Positions 43,590 through 51,625 of a DNA stretch of 64,000 bases are shown here, in pieces (the first letter of the stretch is position 1; each line of letters opens with the position of its first letter). The stretch is taken from NCBI GenBank assembly GCA_000719025.1, contig JODP01000020.1, positions 62,001 to 126,000 of the forward strand, written 5' to 3'. Below the pieces are notes generated by a model, which worked only from the letters and a program-made list of their open reading frames with translations, was not told the DNA's origin and did not search any database. Origin of the DNA: Kineosporia aurantiaca JCM 3230. GTDB lineage: Bacteria > Actinomycetota > Actinomycetes > Actinomycetales > Kineosporiaceae. A program made the position numbers and the translations under genes.

Positions 43590-43672
43590 GTTCGGCCGGT
43601 TCGCGGCGTTATGGGGTGATCAAAGGACGCCCTCGACTCGCCAACGCCTTTGGTGCCCCGCAGGGTTGGGCC

Positions 43673-45493
43673 GTGACCTCGCCCTCCACGCCCAGCCTCG
43701 GGCGCCGCACCGACCCCAGCGCCTACTCCGACCTGCGCGACTACGCGGCGCTGGGTGACGGGCGAACAGTCGCTCTGGTCTCCCGGGGCGGCTCGGTGGA
43801 CTGGTTCCCGGTGCCCGACCTGGACTCGACCCCACCGTTCGCGGCGCTGCTCGATGCCGAGGACGGCGGCCGGCTGGAGCTGGCCCCGACCGTGGAATGG
43901 ACCGTGGAGCGGCGGTATCTGCCCGGGACCAACGTGGTCGAGTCGGTCTACACCACCGACGCCGGCCAGGTCCGGGTCACCGACTCGCTGAACAGCGGAG
44001 TGGCCGGCCGCCTGCCCTGGGCCGAATTGGCCCGCCGGATCGAGGGTCTGGACGGCCACGTGCCGATGGCCTGGCGGGTGCGGCCGGGCACCGGGCTGGG
44101 CAGCCACTCACCCTGGGTCCAGCCGACCACGCACGGTCCGGTGCTGCGGATGGACGCGGTGCTGATGTCGGTGCGGCACGACGGAGTGGGTGAGCCGGAG
44201 GTCGGGCAGCAGCACCTGAGCGGGAAGTTCAGTACCGCACCGGATTCGCGGCACCTGCTGGCCGTGGTCGGCACGCACAACGAGCCGCTGAACCTGCCGC
44301 GGCCGGAACACATCGACGCGCGGATCGACCGGTCGATCGACGCTTGGAAGGAATGGACGTCCCAGGTCCAGTACCAGGGGCCGGACGCAGAGCAGGTGGT
44401 GCGCAGCGCGCTCGCCCTGAAGCTGCTGCTGCACAGCCCGACCGGCGCGATCGCGGCGGCGGCCACCACCTCGCTGCCGGAAACCCTGGACGGCGGCAAG
44501 AACTGGGACTACCGCTACAGCTGGGTCCGGGACACCGCGTACACCCTCGACGTCCTGCTCCGGCTCGGCCTGCGGGAAGAGCCGCACGCCGCGGTCTCCT
44601 GGCTGCTGCACACCATCCACCGCAACGGGCTCGACGTCTTCTACCGGCTGAACGGCGATCTTCCGGGTGAGCGGTCGGTCGCCGATGTTCCCGGCTGGCG
44701 CGGTACGCAGCCGGTGGTGACCGGGAACCGGGCCGCCGGGCAGCGCCAGCTCGGCATCTACGGTGATCTGTTCTCCGTGGTCCGGCGGTACGTCGAGGAG
44801 GGGCACGTGCTCGACGTGGAGACCGGGCGGTTGCTGGCCCATCTGGCCGACCGCTGCTGCGACACCTGGCAACAGCGCGACGCCGGGATCTGGGAGCTGG
44901 AGGAGGAGCGGCACTACACCTCGTCCAAGATCGGCTGTTGGCAGGCGCTGGACTGCGCGGTGGTGCTGGGCGAGCTCGGGCAGGTGCCCGGGGAGGTGGA
45001 TCGCTGGGTGGCCGAGCGGGACCGGATTCACGCCTGGGTCAGCGAGCACTGCTGGTCGAACGAGCGCCGTGCGTACACCTGGTACGCGGGCGGCGACGAG
45101 CTCGATGCCTCGGTGCTACAGGCCGCGGTCACCGGGTTCGACGCCGGTGAGCGCATGTCGTCCACCATTGATGCTCTTAAAGATGAACTGGGGGAGGGGC
45201 CGCTGCTCTACCGCTACACCGGGATGCGGGAGTCCGAGGGCGCATTCCTGACCTGCTCGTTCTGGATGGTCTCCGCTCTCGTTGCGGTCGGGCGGGGTAA
45301 GGAGGGCGCCGACCTGATGGCCGAGCTGACTCCACTGGCCAACGACGTCGGTCTGTTCTCCGAGATGATCGACCCGAAGACCGGCGACTTCCTCGGCAAC
45401 CTGCCGCAGGGCCTGAGCCACCTCTCGCACATCGACGCCGCCCTTGCGATTTCCGGCTTCCGCGACGGAGGCACCAAGTCCGCCACCTCCTAG
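43673..45493 (+). CDS. glycoside hydrolase family 15 (glucoamylase/trehalase-like)
   Basis: A 606-residue GH15 enzyme. Its start (GTG 43673) precedes DPSAYSDLRDYAALGDGRTVALVSRGGSVDWFPVPDLDS, the N-terminal beta-sandwich signature of bacterial GH15. The (alpha/alpha)6 barrel has NWDYRYSWVRDTAYTLDVLLRLG and the general acid Glu408 region (IWELEEE). Near the end lies the family block LFSEMIDPKTGDFLGNLPQGLSHLSHIDAAL, where the general base Glu is expected. It could hydrolyse alpha-glucans or trehalose; no signal peptide is seen, so it is cytosolic. The longer frame to 43031 is inside the previous gene. Confidence 0.87.
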   Translation: MTSPSTPSLGRRTDPSAYSDLRDYAALGDGRTVALVSRGGSVDWFPVPDLDSTPPFAALLDAEDGGRLELAPTVEWTVERRYLPGTNVVESVYTTDAGQVRVTDSLNSGVAGRLPWAELARRIEGLDGHVPMAWRVRPGTGLGSHSPWVQPTTHGPVLRMDAVLMSVRHDGVGEPEVGQQHLSGKFSTAPDSRHLLAVVGTHNEPLNLPRPEHIDARIDRSIDAWKEWTSQVQYQGPDAEQVVRSALALKLLLHSPTGAIAAAATTSLPETLDGGKNWDYRYSWVRDTAYTLDVLLRLGLREEPHAAVSWLLHTIHRNGLDVFYRLNGDLPGERSVADVPGWRGTQPVVTGNRAAGQRQLGIYGDLFSVVRRYVEEGHVLDVETGRLLAHLADRCCDTWQQRDAGIWELEEERHYTSSKIGCWQALDCAVVLGELGQVPGEVDRWVAERDRIHAWVSEHCWSNERRAYTWYAGGDELDASVLQAAVTGFDAGERMSSTIDALKDELGEGPLLYRYTGMRESEGAFLTCSFWMVSALVAVGRGKEGADLMAELTPLANDVGLFSEMIDPKTGDFLGNLPQGLSHLSHIDAALAISGFRDGGTKSATS

Positions 45494-45504
45494 CTCACTC
45501 ACGA

Positions 45505-46629
45505 TCAGGTGGGTAGCAACGGCCAGAGCCGCGTCCAGGCCTCCTCGGCCGCCCCCGCAACCGGACCGCTCTCCAACAGCTCCGCCGCCACAACGGGCGG
45601 TGGATCCGCCCGACGGAAGGCCATCAATCCGGCCAGGTAGGCGTCATCCAACGATCGAGAAGCGGCCGCCAGGTAGTCGACACCGAGCCCGCCTACGGTG
45701 ACCAGATCCGGGTCCACCGCGTTGACCAGACCGGCAATACCCCGGCCGAGTCGCGCGGCGACGACCTTCACGGCCTCCTGCTCCGCAGCACCCGTCTGCG
45801 CCACCACGCGCCGTGCATAAGCCACTGGGTCCTGAGGATCGGGCTGACCCAGCAAGCGGGCCAGCGCCACCCCGTCCAGGCTCGCTCCCCAGCATCCTCG
45901 GGCCCCGCAGGGGCACTCCACCTCGTCCGAGGCGAACGGCATGTGCCCGAACTCCCCGCCCAGCCCCACGGCACCGGTCAGCACCCGGCCGGAGTCGATC
46001 AGAGCTCCGCCGAGGCCGGCGTCCACCCGTATGTGCAGGGCCACCGCTGCTCCTACGGCCACGCCCCGGCGCGACTCGGCCGATGCGGCAAAGGTCGCGT
46101 CGTTGCCCACCGCGATCACCGGAGCGTTGGGCCACAGCGTGCTCAGCTCTACCCCGGACCAGCCCAGCGTGGGCGCCTCGACCAGCCGGTCCATCGCCAC
46201 CAGGCCGGGCACCGAGATGCCCATACCCCGGATCCGCCCGCGGAAGCGTCGTCGCAACCGGGCCAGCCGATCCTTCACCTCGACCAGGATGCGCTCGCCG
46301 TCCCCGTAGGCCCCGGCCATCCGGTCGTCCGCGTCACAGGCCACCACCTCCCCGCCGAGCTGGACCACCTCCGCCCGCCAGGACTCGTGGGTGAACGCCA
46401 CCGCGAGCACCAGCGGGCCCTTGGGGTGCGGCTGCAGCACCGTGGTCGGCCTACCCCGCCCGGTCGGCTCCGCCGGGCGCTCGCTGATCAAGTGCGCGGC
46501 CGTGAGGCGGGCCACCAACTCGGTCGCCGCGCCGGTGCCGATGCCCACCAGCCGGGCCGCGTCCGCGCGGGTGATCTCCGGGTTCTCGTGTACCACCCGG
46601 AGCAGTTCGGACGCTCTGGTCCCGATCAC
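45505..46629 (-). CDS. ROK family transcriptional regulator
   Basis: A 374-residue ROK-type repressor. The N-terminal winged helix (ITRADAARLVGIGTGAATELVARLTAAHLI) is followed by the sugar-kinase-like ROK domain, with GHMPF and the zinc-binding CPCGARGCWGASLDG motif. The ATPase motif is altered (VGNDATFAASAE), typical of regulatory ROKs. The likely start is GTG 46629 (GGGAG upstream); the ORF can be extended to 46758. It is divergent from the MFS gene, its probable target, and the 52-base gap has ACAT-N9-ATGT. Confidence 0.85.
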   Translation of the reverse strand: MIGTRASELLRVVHENPEITRADAARLVGIGTGAATELVARLTAAHLISERPAEPTGRGRPTTVLQPHPKGPLVLAVAFTHESWRAEVVQLGGEVVACDADDRMAGAYGDGERILVEVKDRLARLRRRFRGRIRGMGISVPGLVAMDRLVEAPTLGWSGVELSTLWPNAPVIAVGNDATFAASAESRRGVAVGAAVALHIRVDAGLGGALIDSGRVLTGAVGLGGEFGHMPFASDEVECPCGARGCWGASLDGVALARLLGQPDPQDPVAYARRVVAQTGAAEQEAVKVVAARLGRGIAGLVNAVDPDLVTVGGLGVDYLAAASRSLDDAYLAGLMAFRRADPPPVVAAELLESGPVAGAAEEAWTRLWPLLPT

Positions 46630-46681
46630 GACCGGCCCAACTCCCTGTATTTGCTCGACATCAGAGTTTAATGTGGAGGGT

Positions 46682-47944
46682 GTGTCACGCCCCGACCTGA
46701 GCAGCCCGACGAATGCCCACGCCTCCCGACCCACGGCCGCCGCACCGGCCCGCCCCAACTATGCCGCGCTCTTCGTGCTGGCGACGTGCTCCTTCATCTA
46801 CGTCACCGCCGAGGTGCTCCCGGTCGGCCTGCTCCCGGAGATCAGCAGCGGACTGCACGTCTCCGAGGCCCAGGTCGGTCTGCTGCTGACCTCCTACGCC
46901 GGGGTGGCGGCCCTCACCACCATCCCGATGACGGCGCTGACCATGCGCTTCCCCCGGCACCGGCTGCTGGCCGCGACCATGGTGGTGTTCGTGGTGGCCC
47001 AGCTGCTGGCCGCCTTCTCGCCCAGCCTGACCGTGCTCTCGCTGGCCCGGGTGTTCTCGGCGATCGCGCACGGCGTGTTCTGGGCGATCGTCGCGCCGAT
47101 CGCCACCCGCCTGGCCCCGCCGGGGCAGGGCGGCAAGGCGACCGGCGTGGTGTTCACCGGCTCGGCCCTGGCCATGGTGCTCGGCGCTCCGCTGGCCACC
47201 CTGGTCGGGCAGGCCACCAGCTGGCGCACGGCGGTGGTCTGCGTGTCCGGGGTAGGCGCGCTCAGCCTGATCTGCATCCTGGTCGTCGTGCCGCACATGG
47301 CGGTTCTACCTAGGGACGCTGGGGTCACCCTGAAAGGTCAGCTCGCCGCGGCGGGACGGCAGATCCGTTCCCGGGCCACCCTGCCCGGCTGCCTGATCAC
47401 GCTGACCGCGGTGATCGGCCAGTTCGCCGCCTACACATACATCGCCCCACTGGTCCGGCGGGACGGTGGCCTTGACGGGCGCAGCCTGGCCGTCCTGCTG
47501 CTCGGATTCGGCATTGCCGGTGTGCTTGGCAACGTTATCGCCTCCCGATTCGTCGACCGCCGACCGGACCTGCTGATGATCACCATCTTCGCGGTGATGG
47601 CGGTCTCGATGGGCGTGCTGGTCGGGAAGCCGGGCGTGGTGGTCACGGTGATCGCGGTGCTGTTCTGGGGCCTTTCCTCGTCCCCGATGTCGTTGTCCCT
47701 ACAGGCCGCCGTGCTGCGCCGGGCTCCGCTCAGCCAGGACGCGGCGGCCTCGGTGCAGGTGGTGGCCTTCCAGATCGGTATCGGCACCGGCGCCCTGCTC
47801 GGCGACCGCCTGTACGGCCACGGTTACCTCTATCTGCTGCCCCTGCTCGGCGCGGTCCTGACCGCTACGGCGATGGTGCTGGTGTTCCGGGCCAAGGAGA
47901 CCTTCCCGCGGCACCCGGTGGCCCACGTGGAAGCCATGCACTGA
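46682..47944 (+). CDS. MFS transporter (arabinose-efflux type)
   Basis: A 420-residue, 12-segment MFS protein of the AraJ/PbuE-like branch. It has VTAEVLPVGLLPEISSGLHVSEAQVGLLLTSYAGVAALTTIPMTALTMRFPRHRLL, with the family's L-L-P-E and R-F-P-R-H. It may export a sugar or drug. The GTG start is at 46682. It is divergent from the ROK regulator, which may control it. The 23-base gap before the next gene suggests cotranscription with the dehydratase. Confidence 0.85.
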   Translation: MSRPDLSSPTNAHASRPTAAAPARPNYAALFVLATCSFIYVTAEVLPVGLLPEISSGLHVSEAQVGLLLTSYAGVAALTTIPMTALTMRFPRHRLLAATMVVFVVAQLLAAFSPSLTVLSLARVFSAIAHGVFWAIVAPIATRLAPPGQGGKATGVVFTGSALAMVLGAPLATLVGQATSWRTAVVCVSGVGALSLICILVVVPHMAVLPRDAGVTLKGQLAAAGRQIRSRATLPGCLITLTAVIGQFAAYTYIAPLVRRDGGLDGRSLAVLLLGFGIAGVLGNVIASRFVDRRPDLLMITIFAVMAVSMGVLVGKPGVVVTVIAVLFWGLSSSPMSLSLQAAVLRRAPLSQDAAASVQVVAFQIGIGTGALLGDRLYGHGYLYLLPLLGAVLTATAMVLVFRAKETFPRHPVAHVEAMH

Positions 47945-47967
47945 AAACACCTGAATAAACTGGGCGC

Positions 47968-48942
47968 ATGTCGGACGCCGGAGAAGTCAGCTACGCAGAT
48001 ATCGAGGCCGCCGCCGAGCGGATCGCCGGGGTGGTGCATCGCACGCCGGTGATGACCAGTCGGCGCCTCGATCAGCACGCCGGGGCCCAGATCTTCCTCA
48101 AGTGCGAGAACCTGCAGCGGGCCGGGGCGTTCAAGATCCGCGGGGCCTACAACACGCTGGCCCAGCTGACCGAGCAGCAGCGCCGGGCCGGGGTGGTCGC
48201 ATTCTCCTCCGGCAACCACGCGCAGGCCGTCGCCCTGGCCGCGAGCGCCCTCGGTATCCCGGCCACGATCGTCATGCCCTACGACAGCCCGGCCTCGAAA
48301 CTGGCTGCCACCAAGGAGTACGGGGCGGAGGTGGTCAACTACGACCGGTACACCGAGGATCGGACGGCGATCGCCACCGCGCTGGCCGAAGAGCGCGGCC
48401 TGACCCTGGTGCCGCCCTTCGACCACGTCGGCGTGATTGCCGGGCAGGGCACGGTGGCCAAGGAGCTGATTGAGGACGTCGGTGGCCTGGACGCGGTGCT
48501 GACGCCCCTGGGCGGTGGTGGCCTTCTCGCCGGAACCGCGCTGAGCGTAAGAGCACTCGCGCCCGACGCCAAGCTCTACGGGGTGGAGCCGGAGGCCGGG
48601 GACGACGGGGCGCAGTCCTTCCGGGCCGGGCGCATCGTCTCCATCCCCGCACCCAAGACGATCGCCGATGGCGCGCAGACGACGTCCCTAGGTACCCACA
48701 CTTTTCCGATCATCCGCAGCCTGGTGGACGATGTGCTCACCGCCAGCGACGCCGAACTGGCCTCCGCCATGCGTCTTCTCGCCGGCACCCTGAAGCTCGT
48801 GGTGGAGCCGACCGGAGCCCTGGGCCTGGCCGCGGCCCTGCGGCTGGCTCAGGAGGACCTGGCCGGTGCGCGGATCGGCGTGGTGCTCAGCGGCGGCAAC
48901 GTCGATCTGGACCGCTACGCCGCCCTTCTCACCAGCGGCTGA
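47968..48942 (+). CDS. ilvA: threonine/serine dehydratase (PLP, fold II)
   Basis: A 324-residue PLP enzyme that deaminates threonine to 2-oxobutyrate or serine to pyruvate. The PLP lysine is Lys56 in AFKIRGAYN; FSSGNHAQAVALAA and the phosphate-binding GGGGLLAG loop are present. There is no ACT regulatory domain, so it resembles the short catabolic TdcB form or a serine racemase rather than feedback-regulated IlvA; the symbol is therefore a family label. It ends 14 bases into the convergent EAL gene. It may belong with the MFS transporter upstream. Confidence 0.85.
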   Translation: MSDAGEVSYADIEAAAERIAGVVHRTPVMTSRRLDQHAGAQIFLKCENLQRAGAFKIRGAYNTLAQLTEQQRRAGVVAFSSGNHAQAVALAASALGIPATIVMPYDSPASKLAATKEYGAEVVNYDRYTEDRTAIATALAEERGLTLVPPFDHVGVIAGQGTVAKELIEDVGGLDAVLTPLGGGGLLAGTALSVRALAPDAKLYGVEPEAGDDGAQSFRAGRIVSIPAPKTIADGAQTTSLGTHTFPIIRSLVDDVLTASDAELASAMRLLAGTLKLVVEPTGALGLAAALRLAQEDLAGARIGVVLSGGNVDLDRYAALLTSG

Positions 48943-50929
48943 GGTAGTCGCTCGCCTCGGCCGGCGGCAGCGGGACGCTGTAGAACGAGCCCTGGGCGTG
49001 GTCCGCGCCGAGCGAGGCGACCAGCGCCTCGTCCTCTGCGCTCTGCACCCCCTCCACCGTCACCTGCATGCCCAGCCGGTGGGCCAGGGCGATGGTGGAG
49101 GCCAGCACGTCCCGCCGTCCGCCGCCGGGAGCGGGCTGCTGATGCCGTCCCGATCCGAACAACCGGCCGGCCCGACGGGCTGGAGGCGGCTGGTTCGCAG
49201 AGGAGGACGTCGGGCGCTCGGCGGCCAGGAACTCGCCGGCCAGCTTGAGGGTGTGCACGCCCAGCCCGGGCAGTTCGGCGAGCCGGGCCAGATGGGCCCG
49301 GCCGGTGCCGAAGTCGTCCAGCGCGAGCCCTACCCCGACGTGGGCGAGATCCCGGATCACGGCCTGCGCCTGGGGATTCCCCAGCGCCGCGTCCTCGGTG
49401 ATCTCCAGCTGCAGCCGGTGCGGGGGCAGGCCGAGCTGGTCGAGGGTGGCCACCACGTGCCCGACCGTGGCCTGCTCGGTGATCTGCTGCGGGTCCAGGT
49501 TGACCGAGACCACCGGACCCCGGCCCGGGGTCTGGCTCCAGGTCAGGGCCTGCCGGCAGGCCCGCTCGAGCACGCTGCGGCCGAGTTCCTGGATCAGCCC
49601 GGCGCGCTGGGCGAGCGGGATGAAGGCGTCCGGCTCGAGCAGGCCGTGCTGTTCGTGCTCCCACCGGGCCAGCGCCTCGACCAGCTCGACCCGGCCCGAG
49701 CGCAGCCCGACGATCGGCTGGTAGTGCGCCAGCAGCCGGCCGGACCCGATCGCCCCGGGCAGCTCGGCGGCCAGGGTCAGCCCGGCCACCTGCTTGGTCG
49801 CCCGCTCCACCTCGAACAGCGCGATCGATCCGGTGCCGCGGTCGCGGGCCCAGGAGCCGGCCAGGCCGACATCGCGCAGCACGGTCTCCGGATCGGCCAC
49901 GTCGGTGGGCCGGGAGACCACCCCGACCGAGGGCGAGAGCACCATGGCCCGCTCGCCCAGGGTGATCGGGGCCCGCACCGCGTCCTGCGCCGCGGACACC
50001 CGTTCGGCCACGCTCGGCTGGCCCGGCCCCAGGGACTGCACGCCGATCGCGGCGACGATGAACTCCTCCCGCCCGACCCGGCCGATCAGCTCGTCCCGGC
50101 CGCCGAACCGGGCCGAGAGCCGCTCGGCCACGGTCTTGAGCAGCTCGTCGCCCACCGCCGGGCCGAACCCGCGGTAGAGCGGCTCGAAGCCGCCCAGGGT
50201 GAGCAGACAGACCCCGAGCACGCCCGGGGGAGAGGAGGCCAGCAGCTCGGTCAGGGCCGCGGTGAAGCCCTTGCGGTTGAGCAGGCCGGTGACCGGGTCG
50301 AGCAGTTCGGCCTCGCGCTGGTGGGCGCGCGCCCGCTCGAGGGCGAGCAGCGCGGAGCTGCGGATCGCGTCCTGCTCCGCCAGCGTCTTGTCCCGGACCG
50401 CCCTTACGAAGCCGGAGCTGATCGACGAGACCACCTCGGCCACCTTGAGCTGGAGCGCCTCGTCGCCGTGGCCGAGGAACCGGCGGATGATCAGCGAGGT
50501 GGTGCGGCCCAGCGCGTCCGGCCCGGCGAATCCCATCCCGACCAGCGTGTGGCCCAGTTCGGTGCCCGCCGACGCGTCGAACGGCTCGTGCCGCAGGGCC
50601 TCGATCAGCCGGATCGTCCAGCCGCGCAGCTCTTCCACGACGACCGTGCGGTCGGCCGCGATCCAGCCGGTGCCGGCCAGCAGCCGGGCCCACTCCCAGG
50701 CGAACAGGGCGATGTTCACCGCGGTTCCGTCCAGCGTGAGCACCTCGCCGGCGTCGTGCTCCGCGTGGCCGTTGGACCCGTTGGCTCCGTTGATCGCGGG
50801 GTCCGGTCGGCCGTTGTCCAGGGCGGCACCGTTCAGGAAGGGGCGGGTGCCGTTCGCCCCGGCGCGGATCCGGACCAGGTGCTTCGGGATGCCGTGCGGT
50901 AAGGCGGCCCGGTCGGGCTTGGGGTCCAC
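48929..50929 (-). CDS. cyclic-di-GMP phosphodiesterase (EAL) with degenerate GGDEF domain
   Basis: A 666-residue soluble signalling protein. Residues 1-195 are a helical sensor-like region without membrane segments. The GGDEF domain (about 205-375) has GREEF at 286-290 instead of GGDEF and LTLGGFE instead of the metal-binding LDLDGFK, so cyclase activity is unlikely. The EAL domain (about 385-660) keeps E418 (EAL), N477, E509, E512, D538/D539 (DDFGTG), K562, E626 and Q646, so phosphodiesterase activity is plausible. A Pro/Ser/Gly-rich insertion of about 40 residues (570-609) splits the EAL domain, and LKLAGEF lacks the usual Asp. The degenerate GGDEF may bind GTP as regulator. Confidence 0.85.
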   Translation of the reverse strand: MDPKPDRAALPHGIPKHLVRIRAGANGTRPFLNGAALDNGRPDPAINGANGSNGHAEHDAGEVLTLDGTAVNIALFAWEWARLLAGTGWIAADRTVVVEELRGWTIRLIEALRHEPFDASAGTELGHTLVGMGFAGPDALGRTTSLIIRRFLGHGDEALQLKVAEVVSSISSGFVRAVRDKTLAEQDAIRSSALLALERARAHQREAELLDPVTGLLNRKGFTAALTELLASSPPGVLGVCLLTLGGFEPLYRGFGPAVGDELLKTVAERLSARFGGRDELIGRVGREEFIVAAIGVQSLGPGQPSVAERVSAAQDAVRAPITLGERAMVLSPSVGVVSRPTDVADPETVLRDVGLAGSWARDRGTGSIALFEVERATKQVAGLTLAAELPGAIGSGRLLAHYQPIVGLRSGRVELVEALARWEHEQHGLLEPDAFIPLAQRAGLIQELGRSVLERACRQALTWSQTPGRGPVVSVNLDPQQITEQATVGHVVATLDQLGLPPHRLQLEITEDAALGNPQAQAVIRDLAHVGVGLALDDFGTGRAHLARLAELPGLGVHTLKLAGEFLAAERPTSSSANQPPPARRAGRLFGSGRHQQPAPGGGRRDVLASTIALAHRLGMQVTVEGVQSAEDEALVASLGADHAQGSFYSVPLPPAEASDYLSRW

Positions 50930-51352
50930 CGGAATCCTCCACAGTCAGTGCACGCGGCCCGTCGTCAGGGGAGGCGGACGGCCAGATGGGGCGGGGTACT
51001 ACGCACGGCCGCAGGCTTCTCGGCCGTCATCCGAGCCTAGTGGGTTGTTTTGCGCATAAGTAGCCGAACCGGTCAGTCCCGCGGGGAACGGTGCTGACCA
51101 GGCCGAACCCGCGCTCGCGGGGCCCGGGCTCGGCGGCGGGCTCGGCTGGGGGCCCGGTCAGCGGTGCAGTGCGAGTGCGACAGGCCGCTCCCGGCCCGCG
51201 CGAAGCTTTAACTCAGAGTTGACATCCACTACAGTGAGCGACGCCAATCGGATGGCTGAGTGAAGCCCTTTGACGCTGCCCGCACGGATCGCGGCGAACG
51301 CGTCGGGAGCCGGGGCCGGGAGGCTCCGCGGAACTGGTGAGAGGGGCTTCCC
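50930..51352. other. intergenic, 423 bp, divergent promoters
   Basis: This region separates the EAL gene (minus) and the small membrane protein (plus). It contains AACTCAGAGTT, a perfect 11-base palindrome at 51210-51220, followed by TTGACA (51219-51224) and TACAGT (51230-51235), which suggests a controlled promoter for the plus-strand pair. No gene was recognised; frames at 51158-51580 on the minus strand overlap the real gene. Confidence 0.5.
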
Positions 51353-51625
51353 GTGCCGGAGGACCTTGCGGGGGTCGATCTCTCGGGCGTTGCCGTCGGT
51401 GCCGTCGGGGTGCTCCTGGTTGTGCTGGGGTGCGCGGTGCTGCTGCTGGCGGTCCGCTACCGGCAGGAGATCGCCCAGCTGAGAGCGAGAAACACCGAGT
51501 TGTCGATGGAGAACGACCGCTGGCACGAGGATTTCGCGGCGGCGACCGGTGAACTGTCCGCGCTGCGCGGCGGTCTGCACGAGAACTGTGGCTACCGAGG
51601 GGTACCACGGGCGGAGGCCTCATGA
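51353..51625 (+). CDS. small single-pass membrane protein with coiled coil
   Basis: A 90-residue protein with one strong membrane segment (residues about 12-35, GVAVGAVGVLLVVLGCAVLLLA) and a coiled-coil-like helix after it (RYRQEIAQLRARNTELSMENDRWHEDFAAATGEL). It is not a known family to me. It may be a partner or adaptor of the large protein encoded next, whose ATG overlaps its stop (ATGA at 51622-51625). The GTG start is at 51353. Confidence 0.65.
   Translation: MPEDLAGVDLSGVAVGAVGVLLVVLGCAVLLLAVRYRQEIAQLRARNTELSMENDRWHEDFAAATGELSALRGGLHENCGYRGVPRAEAS

Noticed and set aside
48915..50942. 675-codon minus-strand frame overlapping the EAL gene in another phase
   Set aside because: Arg/Gly/Pro-rich noise; the EAL/GGDEF frame at 48929-50929 has clear motifs.
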